Origin: Eggerthella timonensis
Lineage (GTDB): Bacteria > Actinomycetota > Coriobacteriia > Coriobacteriales > Eggerthellaceae
Direction: 5' to 3'
Length of the DNA stretch: 64,000 nucleotides
Assembly: GCF_900184265.1 (NCBI RefSeq)
Contig: NZ_FXXA01000002.1
Coordinates: 1,448,918-1,512,917 of the forward strand
The translations under genes and the position numbers were made by a program. The stretch's first letter is position 1. Each line of letters begins with the position of its first letter. Shown one piece after another: positions 32,853 to 41,117 of this stretch. Under the pieces are notes generated by a model. That model ran no database searches. It was not told where the DNA came from and was given only the letters and a program-made list of their open reading frames with translations.

Positions 32853-32969
32853 ATGACTCTGTTCGGAATCACCGTGCCTATGGAGGCCATCTGGGTCATC
32901 GTCGCCATCATCGTCGTTGTCATCATCGGTTTCATCGCGAAGGGCTTCATCGACGAGATGAAGAAGTAA
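32853..32969 (+). CDS. 38-residue single-span membrane peptide
   Basis: A short frame begins with ATG at 32853, nine bases after AAGGGG, and ends TAA. The peptide starts MTLFGITVPMEAIW, has one hydrophobic helix rich in Ile and Val (about residues 11-29), and ends in the charged tail KGFIDEMKK. A -10-like TACTAT precedes it near 32782 and a good terminator follows at 33025, so it looks like an independent small gene. I do not recognise it; regulators of membrane complexes and small toxins both look like this. Confidence 0.6.
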   Translation: MTLFGITVPMEAIWVIVAIIVVVIIGFIAKGFIDEMKK

Positions 32970-33024
32970 CCGCTCCGGCGAACAGCGGTTTCCGATCGTG
33001 AAAATTGCGTTTTTGCGAACATCG

Positions 33025-33051
33025 CGCCCCCATCATGGGGGCGTTTGTTTA
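33025..33051 (+). terminator. Terminator after the 38-residue gene
   Basis: CGCCCCCA / TGGGGGCG stem with a TCA loop, followed by TTTGTTT. It closes the small gene and lies 60 bases before the sortase start. Confidence 0.85.
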
Positions 33052-33112
33052 TTATGATAACGGTCTGGCGACGACGGAGTTCCGTCATCCGACGATCATC
33101 CGAAAGGTGAAC

Positions 33113-34189
33113 ATGCCCGAGTATCGACAGTATCCCGATCCCGCTTCGAGCGGGCGACATGCGCAGCAGCCGCGCACGCCGAGGGGCGCCGCGCCGCAGG
33201 CGCGAGCGGGGGCGCAACCGGGCGCCTACCGTCCGGCAACCGCGCAGCATGCCGCCTACCGCCCCGCGCAGCCGAACCGTCTCCGATCGAACGGCGGCGG
33301 AGGCAACCCGTACCAACAGCATCCGAACTACCAGCAGCCCGGCTCCGGGCGCCCCAAGAAGAAGGGCGGCCCGTGGCGGGTCGTGTTCTGGATCGCGCTC
33401 GTGGTGTTCGTCGTGGCCCTGGCGGCGCTCGGCGCCATCGGCTTCAGCTATTGGCAGGGCCAGCAAACCTACCAAAGCGTCGCGGAAGAGGGCTTCACGC
33501 CCCCTGACGACATCGCGGCCACTCCGCTCGAGGAATTCACGGTGGACTGGGACGCGCTCAAGGCCATCAACCCCGACACGGTGGGCTGGATCTACATCCC
33601 CGGCACCGTGGTGAACTATCCCATCGTGCAGACTACCGACGACGTGAAGTACCTCACGCACGACTTCAAGGGCTCGGAAGGATGGATCGCCACGTTCGGC
33701 GCCATCTTCCTGTCGGCCGAGAACGCAAGCGATTTCTCCGATCCGAACAACATCATCTACGGGCACCACCTGAACGACGGTTCGATGTTCGCCTGCCTGG
33801 CCGACTTCGGCGATGCGGCGCAGTTCGACGAGCACCGCACGGTGTACATCCTCACGCCCGAGGGCAACTACCAGCTGAACACGTTCGCGCTCGTGCACGT
33901 GGCGGCCGACGATCCGTTGGCTCAGACGCAGTTCGCCGACGAGGCCGAACGCGTCGCCTACGTGCAGGACAAGATCGACCGCTCGGTGGTGGCCGCTTCC
34001 GACATTCCCGAGGCCGCCGACATCGCGCACACCTTCGCGCTGGCAACCTGCGACAACCTGCCCTCCGATGGGCGCTACGTGCTGTACTCCTACGTGGCGG
34101 CTAGCACGGTGGGCGAGGGCGGCGACGGGGTCGTGGACCCCGATGCCGCCGCAGCCGTGGATTCCGCGGAACAGGAGATCGCTTCATGA
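33113..34189 (+). CDS. Class B sortase
   Basis: The 358-residue protein has a long Pro/Gln-rich cytoplasmic N-terminus (about 80 residues), one membrane helix (about 86-108), and an extracytoplasmic sortase domain with WIYIPGTVVNYPIVQ, the catalytic His in IIYGHHLNDG, and the catalytic Cys in ALATCDN followed by the Arg in GRYVLYSYV. The spacing and motifs fit class B. It should attach surface proteins to peptidoglycan or polymerise pili; the LTQTG-type protein at 13.1 kb is a candidate substrate in the window. GAAAGG precedes the ATG. Its stop overlaps the purF start (ATGA), an odd functional pairing. Confidence 0.9.
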   Translation: MPEYRQYPDPASSGRHAQQPRTPRGAAPQARAGAQPGAYRPATAQHAAYRPAQPNRLRSNGGGGNPYQQHPNYQQPGSGRPKKKGGPWRVVFWIALVVFVVALAALGAIGFSYWQGQQTYQSVAEEGFTPPDDIAATPLEEFTVDWDALKAINPDTVGWIYIPGTVVNYPIVQTTDDVKYLTHDFKGSEGWIATFGAIFLSAENASDFSDPNNIIYGHHLNDGSMFACLADFGDAAQFDEHRTVYILTPEGNYQLNTFALVHVAADDPLAQTQFADEAERVAYVQDKIDRSVVAASDIPEAADIAHTFALATCDNLPSDGRYVLYSYVAASTVGEGGDGVVDPDAAAAVDSAEQEIAS

Positions 34190-35667
34190 GCACCTCCATC
34201 CTGCCGGGCGAGCGCCCCGACCGCCTCGAGGAGGAATGCGCCGTGTTCGGCGTGTTCGCTCCGGGCGAGGACGTGGCGCGCATGACGTGCTTCGGCCTGC
34301 AGGCGCTGCAGCACCGCGGGCAGGAGAGCGCGGGCATCGCCGTGGGCGACGGCGAGACCGTCATGGTGGCGAAGGACCTGGGCCTCGTGACCCAGGTGTT
34401 CGACGAGGCCAGCCTGGCCGCGCTCGACGGCTTCGTGGCGGTGGGCCACGCGCGCTACTCCACGAGCGGCGGCGCCGCGTCGTGGGAGGCCGCGCAGCCG
34501 CACATCTCGGCCATCGACGACGTGCTGATCGCGCTCGCGCACAACGGCACGCTCATCAACACGAACGCGCTGCGTACGCGCCTCATCGACGAGGGCGTGC
34601 AGTTCCGCTCGGGCACCGACAGCGAGGTGGCGGCGAAGGCGATCGGGCAGGTCACGCAAGCTACGCACCACCTGCGCAACGGCATCCGCCGCGCCATGGA
34701 GGACCTGTCGGGCGCCTACGCCATGGTGCTTGCCAGTCCCGACTCGCTCTACGCCTTCCGCGATCCGAACGGCATCCGTCCGCTGTGCATTGGCGCGCTG
34801 CCCGACGGCCGCGGCTGGGTGGTGTCGAGCGAGACGTGCGGCCTCGACATCGTGGGCGCACGGTACGTGCGCGACGTCGAGCCGGGCGAGATCGTACGCT
34901 TCAACCGCGACGGCATGTACGCCGAGCAGGGCGTTCCCGCCCGCGCATCGGCGGCGTGCATCTTCGAGTACGTGTACTTCGCGCGCCCTGACAGCGTGAT
35001 CGACGGGCAGAGCGTGTACCAGGCCCGCCGCGCCATGGGCCGCATCCTGGCGCAGGAGGCGCCTGTGGAGGCCGACCTCGTGCTGGGCGTGCCCGACTCC
35101 GGCGTGCCGTCGGCCATGGGCTACGCGCACGAGAGCGGCATCCCCTACGCCGACGGCATCGTGAAGAACCGCTACGTGGGGCGCACGTTCATCGAGCCCA
35201 CCCAGGCCATGCGCCAGCTGGGCATCCGCTTGAAGCTGAACCCGCTGCGCTCGGTGATCGAGGGGCAGCGTCTCGTGGTCATCGACGACAGCATCGTGCG
35301 CGGCAACACCTCCAAGAAGCTCGTGGAGATGCTGCGCGATGCGGGGGCGGCGGAGGTGCACCTGCGCATCGTGAGTCCCGAGGTGATGTGGCCGTGCTTC
35401 TACGGCATCGACACCGACACGCGCGACCAGCTGATCGCCGCGAACATGAGCCTCGACGAGATGAACGCATGGATCGGCTCGGACTCGCTGGCTTTCATCT
35501 CGCTCGAGGGCCTGCGCGCATCCGTTCCCGACGCGCGGCGCCAAGGGTTCTGCGACGCGTGCTTCACCGGCGACTATCCGGTGGCCATCCCCGAGGCGGT
35601 GGCGAAGAAGAGCTTTCTCACGAAGAGGGATTTCGACGAGACGTACGGCGAAGGCGCGGCGGGTTAG
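34186..35667 (+). CDS. purF: Amidophosphoribosyltransferase
   Basis: The 493-residue enzyme catalyses the first committed purine step, PRPP plus glutamine to phosphoribosylamine. The N-terminal glutamine amidotransferase nucleophile would be Cys18 (LEEECAVFGVFAP) after removal of a 17-residue propeptide. The PRPP-binding loop VVIDDSIVRGNTSKK is near residue 365, and YVYFARPDS lies before it. The ATG is inside the sortase stop, so expression is coupled. It starts the purF-purM-purN run, although purH is separated by two unrelated genes. No purine riboswitch is visible upstream. Confidence 0.97.
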   Translation: MSTSILPGERPDRLEEECAVFGVFAPGEDVARMTCFGLQALQHRGQESAGIAVGDGETVMVAKDLGLVTQVFDEASLAALDGFVAVGHARYSTSGGAASWEAAQPHISAIDDVLIALAHNGTLINTNALRTRLIDEGVQFRSGTDSEVAAKAIGQVTQATHHLRNGIRRAMEDLSGAYAMVLASPDSLYAFRDPNGIRPLCIGALPDGRGWVVSSETCGLDIVGARYVRDVEPGEIVRFNRDGMYAEQGVPARASAACIFEYVYFARPDSVIDGQSVYQARRAMGRILAQEAPVEADLVLGVPDSGVPSAMGYAHESGIPYADGIVKNRYVGRTFIEPTQAMRQLGIRLKLNPLRSVIEGQRLVVIDDSIVRGNTSKKLVEMLRDAGAAEVHLRIVSPEVMWPCFYGIDTDTRDQLIAANMSLDEMNAWIGSDSLAFISLEGLRASVPDARRQGFCDACFTGDYPVAIPEAVAKKSFLTKRDFDETYGEGAAG

Positions 35668-35741
35668 ACGCGTCCTCGCACGAAAGAGCATGACAGTGGG
35701 GGGATCGCCCCGACATGGACGATACGGCACAAGGAGCCAAG

Positions 35742-36899
35742 ATGACTGAGAGAATTACCGTAAGCGCGACGCAGACCGACGACGGCCCGCACATGCCCAG
35801 CTGGATGGACGAGGATGCGGTGACCTACGCGCAGGCGGGCGTGGACACGGCCGAGGGCGCGCGCGCCGTCGAGGCCATCAAGGGCGTCGTGCACGACACG
35901 TACCGACCCGAGGTGGTGGGAGACATCGGCGGCTTCGGCGGTCTGTTCTCCATCGCGGCGGCCAAGAACATGGACGACCCGCTGCTGGTCAGCGGCACCG
36001 ACGGCGTGGGCACGAAGCTCAAGGTGGCCCAGCTGGCCGGCAAGCACGACACGGTGGGCATCGACCTCGTCGCCATGTGCGCGAACGACATCCTCGCCAC
36101 GGGCGCCGAGCCGCTGTTCTTCCTCGACTACGTGGCCATCGGCAAGCTTAAGGCCGAGAACGTGGCCGAGATCGTGGCGGGCATCGGCGAGGGCTGCAAG
36201 CAGGCCGGGTGCGCGCTCATCGGCGGCGAGATGGCCGAGCACCCCGGCGTCATGGACCCGGACGACTACGACCTGTCCGGCTTCTGCGTGGGCGTGGTGG
36301 ATCGCACGAAGATGCTCGATCCGGCGGCCGTCCGCGAGGGCGACGTGCTGATCGGCCTCGCGTCGAGCGGCCTGCATTCCAACGGCTACTCGCTGGCGCG
36401 CAAGGTGTGCGTCGAGGGCAAGACCCACTACGAGCTGCGCATAGAGCGCGAGGAACTGGGAGGCGCGAGCCTTCAGGATGCGCTTTTGGAGCCCACGCGC
36501 ATCTACGTGAAGCCGGTGCGCGCCGTGCTCGCAGCCTGCGAGGGCGCCGTGCACGCGCTCGCGCACATCACGGGCGGCGGCATCTCCGAGAACCTCGACC
36601 GCGCGCTGCCGAAGACCTGCGCCGCCGAGGTCGACTTGGGCACGTGGCCGGTGCCCGCCATCGCGTCGTTCGTGTGCGACGCGGCGCACCTCGACGAGGC
36701 CGAGGCGCTCAAGACGTTCAACATGGGCCTCGGCATGGTGCTCATCGTGGACGCCGCGCGCGCCGACGAGGTGGAGGCCGCGCTGACGGAGGCCGGCGAG
36801 GCCACGTACCGCGTGGGCCGCATCGTGGCGGGCGAGGGCGAGGTGCGCTACACGGGCGACGGCGCGCTGTACGGGTACGGCGCCGACGCGGAGGCGTAG
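35742..36899 (+). CDS. purM: Phosphoribosylformylglycinamidine cyclo-ligase
   Basis: The 385-residue enzyme makes AIR from FGAM with ATP. Diagnostic segments are VGDIGGFGGLF, VSGTDGVGTKLK, the CANDILATGAEPLFFLDY stretch, IGGEMAEHPG and ITGGGISEN. ATG at 35742 is used rather than an upstream ATG at 35715 because AAGGAG lies seven bases before it and homology begins nearby. The gap from purF is 74 bases and purN follows after four, so the three are one transcript. Confidence 0.97.
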   Translation: MTERITVSATQTDDGPHMPSWMDEDAVTYAQAGVDTAEGARAVEAIKGVVHDTYRPEVVGDIGGFGGLFSIAAAKNMDDPLLVSGTDGVGTKLKVAQLAGKHDTVGIDLVAMCANDILATGAEPLFFLDYVAIGKLKAENVAEIVAGIGEGCKQAGCALIGGEMAEHPGVMDPDDYDLSGFCVGVVDRTKMLDPAAVREGDVLIGLASSGLHSNGYSLARKVCVEGKTHYELRIEREELGGASLQDALLEPTRIYVKPVRAVLAACEGAVHALAHITGGGISENLDRALPKTCAAEVDLGTWPVPAIASFVCDAAHLDEAEALKTFNMGLGMVLIVDAARADEVEAALTEAGEATYRVGRIVAGEGEVRYTGDGALYGYGADAEA

Positions 36900-36903
36900 G
36901 GCG

Positions 36904-37515
36904 ATGACCGGACCGCTTAAGATCGGCGTGCTGCTGAGCGGCAGCGGCACGAATTTGCAGGCCATCATCGACGCGGCGGCCGACGGGCTGCCGGTGGAGA
37001 TCGTGCACGTGGTGTCGTCGCGCCCCGACGCGTACGGCATCGAGCGCGCGCATCGGGCGGGCATCCCGGTGACGGTGCTCAACCGCGACGTGTACGCCGA
37101 CCCGATCGAGGCCGACAAGCGCATCGTCGAGACGCTGCGCTTCGCCGATGCGGCCTACGTGGTGATGGCGGGCTACATGCGCAAGGTGACGCCGGTGCTG
37201 CTCGACGCGTTCCCCGACCGCGTGCTGAACTTGCACCCGGCGCTGCTTCCCTCGTTCAAGGGCGCGCACGCCATCCAGGACGCTTTCGACGCGGGCGTGA
37301 AGGTGACGGGCATCACCGTTCACTTCGCGAACGAGGACTACGACAAGGGTCCCATCGTGGCGCAGCGCGCCGTGGAGGTGCGCGAGGACGACGCCCTCGA
37401 CGACCTCGAGGCCCGCATCCACGAGGTCGAGCACGTCCTGTACCCCGAAGTGTTGCGCCTGATAGCCGAAGGCCGCGTAACCGTAGGCGAAGACCGCAAG
37501 GTGCATATTAACTAG
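36904..37515 (+). CDS. purN: Phosphoribosylglycinamide formyltransferase
   Basis: The 203-residue, folate-dependent enzyme formylates GAR. It shows the N-terminal LLSGSGTNLQAIID phosphate loop, the catalytic Asn-His-Asp set in RVLNLHPALLPSFKGAHAI and the GITVHFANEDYDKGPIV segment. Length is normal. It begins four bases after purM. A 10-bp stem hairpin (37523-37564, ACGCGCGGAG / CTCCGCGCGT) follows without a T-tract. Confidence 0.97.
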   Translation: MTGPLKIGVLLSGSGTNLQAIIDAAADGLPVEIVHVVSSRPDAYGIERAHRAGIPVTVLNRDVYADPIEADKRIVETLRFADAAYVVMAGYMRKVTPVLLDAFPDRVLNLHPALLPSFKGAHAIQDAFDAGVKVTGITVHFANEDYDKGPIVAQRAVEVREDDALDDLEARIHEVEHVLYPEVLRLIAEGRVTVGEDRKVHIN

Positions 37516-37522
37516 CTCCATA

Positions 37523-37564
37523 ACGCGCGGAGGGATTAGCGGGTCAACCGTACTCTCCGCGCGT
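37523..37564 (+). terminator. Hairpin after purN
   Basis: A perfect 10-bp GC-rich stem with a 22-nt loop begins eight bases after the purN stop. It lacks a T-run, so it may be a 3' stabiliser or weak terminator. Confidence 0.45.
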
Positions 37565-37624
37565 AAGCTCGTCGTCCATCCAGGTTGTCTTTTGCCGGCA
37601 GCCCTCAGCTCAAAGGAGTCCCTC

Positions 37625-38614
37625 ATGAACAAGGAAGTCCTTCAAACCATCATCGCCGCCCTCCGCGAAGGCCGCACGCCCGTCCTGCGCGTCGAGGACT
37701 TCCCCTGCTTCTCGCCCGAGGCCACCGAGGGCAACAGCCACGTCGACCCGTCCTACCTCGACGTGATCGCGGCACGCCTCACGACCGACGACGTCCCCAC
37801 GTTCGAGCGCGCCCTGCGCGCCATGGAGGAAGGCGACCTCGCCTGGCTTGGCTTCAAGATCGTCTACGATGCGGACGAGGCCCCGCGCAACATCGACAAC
37901 GAAGTGACGAAGAAGTACGGCGACGAGGGCTCGGCCGACGGCGAGCCGCTCGTGTTCTTCTGCAACGACGCGAAGGAAGTCGTCGCCGCGCGCCCGTATT
38001 CGCCGCGCGATCTGTTCCAGATGAAGGACGTCACGCGCGGCCCCTCGATGCACAACGAGCAGTTCGAGGGCCTCACCTGGGCGAGCGTGCCGCTGTTCGA
38101 CCAGGTGCGCGTCTGGCTGCTCGGCGCGTCCGACGCCGCGAGCGAGGTGGCGGCGCTCGCCGACCACGTGGGCTTCGCGGTGACGGTGGTCGACTACGAT
38201 CCGGCGTACGTGAGCGAGGCGCGCTTCCCCCGCGCCAAGCGCATCGTGCTCGAGGGCGGCAACTTCGACGCGCTCGACGAGCTCGACGCTGCGCCCGAAG
38301 ACTACGTGTGCGTGCTCACGCGCGGCCACATGTTCGATCCCGAAGGTTGCGTGTGGGCCGCGAGGCACCACGTGCACTACGTCGGCATGATGGGGTGCGC
38401 GGGCAAGAACGACCGCGTGCACGAGCTGGTGCTGGCTGCCGGCGCTGCCGAGGAGGACTGGGAGCGCGTCAAGCGGCCGATCGGCCTCAAGTTCGGGGCG
38501 AAGACGCCTGCGGAGCTGGCCATCGCCATCGTCGCCGAGCTCGTGGACGTGCGCTACCGCCAGCGCTACAGCGCCGATGCGCGCGAGCGCCACGAGCAGA
38601 GCCTCGGTCGCTAG
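37625..38614 (+). CDS. XdhC/CoxI-like family protein
   Basis: The 329-residue protein has an N-terminal region (EALREGRTPVLRVEDFPC-like) and a C-terminal Rossmann domain (VRVWLLGASDAASEVAALA, then FAVTVVDYDP, then VCVLTRGHMFD and GMMGCAGKNDRV), the layout of XdhC proteins that help insert or sulfurate molybdenum cofactor in hydroxylases such as xanthine dehydrogenase. The dinucleotide loop is GASDAAS rather than the usual GAGHVG, so ligand binding may differ. No molybdenum hydroxylase gene lies next to it. AAAGGAG precedes the ATG by eight bases. One base separates it from the isochorismatase-like gene. Confidence 0.75.
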   Translation: MNKEVLQTIIAALREGRTPVLRVEDFPCFSPEATEGNSHVDPSYLDVIAARLTTDDVPTFERALRAMEEGDLAWLGFKIVYDADEAPRNIDNEVTKKYGDEGSADGEPLVFFCNDAKEVVAARPYSPRDLFQMKDVTRGPSMHNEQFEGLTWASVPLFDQVRVWLLGASDAASEVAALADHVGFAVTVVDYDPAYVSEARFPRAKRIVLEGGNFDALDELDAAPEDYVCVLTRGHMFDPEGCVWAARHHVHYVGMMGCAGKNDRVHELVLAAGAAEEDWERVKRPIGLKFGAKTPAELAIAIVAELVDVRYRQRYSADARERHEQSLGR

Positions 38615-38615
38615 C

Positions 38616-39161
38616 ATGCAGATGGGAGCATACGACGCGCTGATCGTTGTCGACGTGCAGACCGCGCTCGTCGAGGCGCACCCTTCCGACGAGGAGCGCT
38701 TCATCGCCTCGGTGGCCGCGCTGATCGAGGCGTGCCGCTGCAACGGCGTGCCCGTGGTGTACGTGCTGCACGACGGGGGAGCGGGCGACGAGCTCGAGCG
38801 CGGCACGGACGGCTGGCGGGCGTATTCTGCCGTTGCGCCGCAGGGCGGCGAGCCCTGCGTCAGCAAGCGCTTCAACAGCGCGTTTCGCCGCACGGGGCTC
38901 CACGAGATGCTGCAATCCTTCGGTGCGAAGCGCATCGTCATGTGCGGCATGCAGACCGAGTTCTGCTTCGACGTGTCCGTCAAGGTGGCCTTCGAGCTGG
39001 GCTACGACGTGACCGTGCCGCGCGAGGCCGTCACCACCTTCGACGGCGAGTTCGCCTCCGGAGCCGCGCTCACCGCCTATTTCGAGGACCGCATCTGGGA
39101 CGGCCGCTTCGCCCAGGTGAAAGACACGGATTCCGTCGTCGAGGAGCTCGCCGCTCGCTGA
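38616..39161 (+). CDS. Isochorismatase-family cysteine hydrolase
   Basis: The 181-residue protein has the family triad: Asp in LIVVDVQTALVE, Lys in CVSKRFNSAF and Cys in IVMCGMQTEFCFDVSVKVA. Relatives hydrolyse amides such as nicotinamide, carbamoyl sarcosine or isochorismate. The acceptor cannot be read here. The ATG at 38616 (or 38622) lies one base after the XdhC-like stop without its own ribosome site, so translation is coupled. The pair is inserted between purN and purH, and a role in purine or nucleobase salvage is possible. Confidence 0.85.
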   Translation: MQMGAYDALIVVDVQTALVEAHPSDEERFIASVAALIEACRCNGVPVVYVLHDGGAGDELERGTDGWRAYSAVAPQGGEPCVSKRFNSAFRRTGLHEMLQSFGAKRIVMCGMQTEFCFDVSVKVAFELGYDVTVPREAVTTFDGEFASGAALTAYFEDRIWDGRFAQVKDTDSVVEELAAR

Positions 39162-39299
39162 CCTGCCCTTCGTGCGCTTTCGCTGGATATGCGCGCGCCT
39201 CTTAGCCCGCCTCGCGGCCAGGGTGGTACCATGCGTCGAAGGAGATTGGACTGCATGGGGCCGTTCAGTCGCAGACAAGAGGAAAGGATGTAAGGCCAT

Positions 39300-40874
39300 A
39301 TGAGCAATCCTAAGGTCAAGCGCGTGCTCGTGTCCGTCACGGACAAGAGCGGCGTTGCGGACTTCGCCCGCGCGCTCGTCGACGAGTTCGGGGCGGAAAT
39401 CATCTCGACGGGCGGCACCGCCCGCGCGCTCAAGGACGCCGGCGTGCCGGTCACGCCCATCGACGACGTGACGCAGTTCCCCGAGATGATGGACGGCCGC
39501 GTGAAGACGCTGCACCCGCGCGTGCACGGCGGGCTTCTGGCCAAGCGCGACAACGAGGCCCACATGGCCCAGGCGGCCGAGCACGGCATCGAGATGATCG
39601 ACATGGTGGTGGTGAACCTCTACGCCTTCGAGAAGACGGTCGAGAGCGGCGCCGACTTCGGCACCTGCATCGAGAACATCGACATCGGCGGCCCGTCCAT
39701 GCTGCGCTCCGCGGCCAAGAACTTCGAGAGCGTGGCCGTGGTCACGCGCCCGGAAAGCTACGACGCCATCCTGGCCGAGATGCGCGCCAACGACGGCGCC
39801 ACCCTGCGCGACACGCGCGCCAAGCTGGCGCTCGACGTGTTCGAGACCACGGCGGCCTACGACGGTGCCATCGCCGCGTGGATGGGCGCCCAGCTTGAGG
39901 GCGAGGGCGACGTGAAGTTCCCGGCCGACCGCACGGTGCGCCTCACGAAGGTGCAGGACCTGCGCTACGGCGAGAACCCGCACCAGAGCGCCGCGTTCTA
40001 CCGTCGCGACGACTACGCCGACGCGCCGCACAGCCTGGCCCACGCCAAGCAGCACCAGGGCAAGGAGCTGTCCTACAACAACTACCTCGACCTCGACGCG
40101 GCCTGGACGGCCGTGCGCGAGTTCGACGAGCCGGCCTGCGTCATCGTCAAGCACCTCACGCCCTGCGGCGTGTGCCAGAACGACGACCTCGTCGAGGCCT
40201 ACCAGCGCGCGCACGCGTGCGACCCGGTGAGCGCTTACGGCGGCGTCATGGCGTTCAACCGTCCTGTCACCTCCGACGTCGTGGTTGCCATCTTCGACAA
40301 CAAGCAGTTCGTCGAGGCCATCATCGCTCCCGAGTTCGCGGGCGACGCGCTCGACATGTACAGCGCGAAGAAGAACGCGCGCCTCCTGTCCACGGGCGGC
40401 GTGAACCCGGCCGGCGGGGAAGTGGAGTACCGCTCCGTCGAAGGCGGCCTCTTGTGCCAGGACTCCGACGCCGTGGCCGAGGATCCCGCGACGTTCACGG
40501 TGCCGACGAAGCGCCAGCCCACCGACGAGGAGCTCGCCGAGCTTTTGTTCGCGTGGAAGGTGTGCAAGTCCATCAAGTCCAACGCCATCTCCATCACGAA
40601 GGGCCATGCGACCATCGGCGTGGGCGGCGGCCAGCCGAACCGCGTGAACTCCGCCCGCATCGCCGTCGAGCAGGCGGGCGAGGAAGCCAAGGGCGCTGTG
40701 GCGGCCTCCGACGCGTTCTTCCCGTTCCGCGACGGCCTCGACGCGCTGGCCGAAGCCGGCGTCACCGCCATCATCGAGCCGGGCGGCTCCATCCGCGACG
40801 AGGAAGTCATCGCCGCCGCCGACGAGCACGGCATCGCGCTCGTCTTCACCGGCCATCGCCACTTCCGCCACTAG
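39300..40874 (+). CDS. purH: Bifunctional AICAR formyltransferase / IMP cyclohydrolase
   Basis: The 524-residue enzyme performs the last two steps to IMP. The N-terminal MGS-like cyclohydrolase domain (VLVSVTDKSGVADFA, STGGTARALKDAGVPV) is followed by the formyltransferase domain, with LRYGENPHQSAA, CVIVKHLTPCGV and the C-terminal FTGHRHFRH. Length is typical. The ATG at 39300 is next to TAAGG. A TACCAT -10-like element near 39227 suggests its own promoter. It ends in a hairpin at 40916. Confidence 0.97.
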   Translation: MSNPKVKRVLVSVTDKSGVADFARALVDEFGAEIISTGGTARALKDAGVPVTPIDDVTQFPEMMDGRVKTLHPRVHGGLLAKRDNEAHMAQAAEHGIEMIDMVVVNLYAFEKTVESGADFGTCIENIDIGGPSMLRSAAKNFESVAVVTRPESYDAILAEMRANDGATLRDTRAKLALDVFETTAAYDGAIAAWMGAQLEGEGDVKFPADRTVRLTKVQDLRYGENPHQSAAFYRRDDYADAPHSLAHAKQHQGKELSYNNYLDLDAAWTAVREFDEPACVIVKHLTPCGVCQNDDLVEAYQRAHACDPVSAYGGVMAFNRPVTSDVVVAIFDNKQFVEAIIAPEFAGDALDMYSAKKNARLLSTGGVNPAGGEVEYRSVEGGLLCQDSDAVAEDPATFTVPTKRQPTDEELAELLFAWKVCKSIKSNAISITKGHATIGVGGGQPNRVNSARIAVEQAGEEAKGAVAASDAFFPFRDGLDALAEAGVTAIIEPGGSIRDEEVIAAADEHGIALVFTGHRHFRH

Positions 40875-40915
40875 GAAGGCTCCGGCGGCCCGATCGGCCG
40901 ACCATCGGCACTCAT

Positions 40916-40947
40916 CGAGCGGCCTCCTCCGGGAGGCCGCTCGTGCG
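40916..40947 (+). terminator. Terminator-like hairpin after purH
   Basis: A 12-bp perfect stem CGAGCGGCCTCC / GGAGGCCGCTCG with a 4-nt loop, followed by TGCGTT, a weak T-tract. Confidence 0.65.
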
Positions 40948-40973
40948 TTCGGCCCTCGCGTCCCCCGCAGGAT

Positions 40974-41035
40974 CGCACATTCGCCCGAACCGCACGCTCC
41001 AGCGCCGATATCCGTGCGTTTCGGGCGAATGTGCG
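40974..41035. repeat. Long imperfect palindrome
   Basis: The 23-bp arms 40974-40996 (CGCACATTCGCCCGAACCGC...) and 41013-41035 match with one mismatch around a 16-bp centre. It lies between purH and the J-protein gene. It is too far from purH to be its terminator; a REP or MITE remnant is likely. Confidence 0.75.
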
Positions 41036-41104
41036 TCCTCCGATGGGGATCTGCGCGTTTGTGGATGTTCTCTGACGGGATGATGGCGGGGAAAGGGCGG
41101 CGCG

Positions 41105-41117
41105 TATAGTGGGGGCA
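41105..41117 (+). promoter_or_regulatory. Possible leaderless promoter of the J-protein gene
   Basis: TATAGT (41105-41110) is followed by only six bases (GGGGGC) before the ATG, which puts the expected transcription start on the A of the start codon. The G-run is too close for normal Shine-Dalgarno use. Confidence 0.45.

Noticed and set aside
32853-32969. The 38-residue frame as a purF or sortase leader peptide
   Set aside because: A strong terminator and 140 bases separate it from the sortase gene, and it has no run of regulatory codons.
34000-34186. Purine riboswitch upstream of purF
   Set aside because: purF starts inside the sortase stop codon, so there is no leader to hold one; nothing resembling the guanine or PRPP aptamer is seen.
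38487-40871. A 794-codon frame antisense to purH
   Set aside because: Same cause: codon bias of the sense gene. No ribosome site or recognisable domains.
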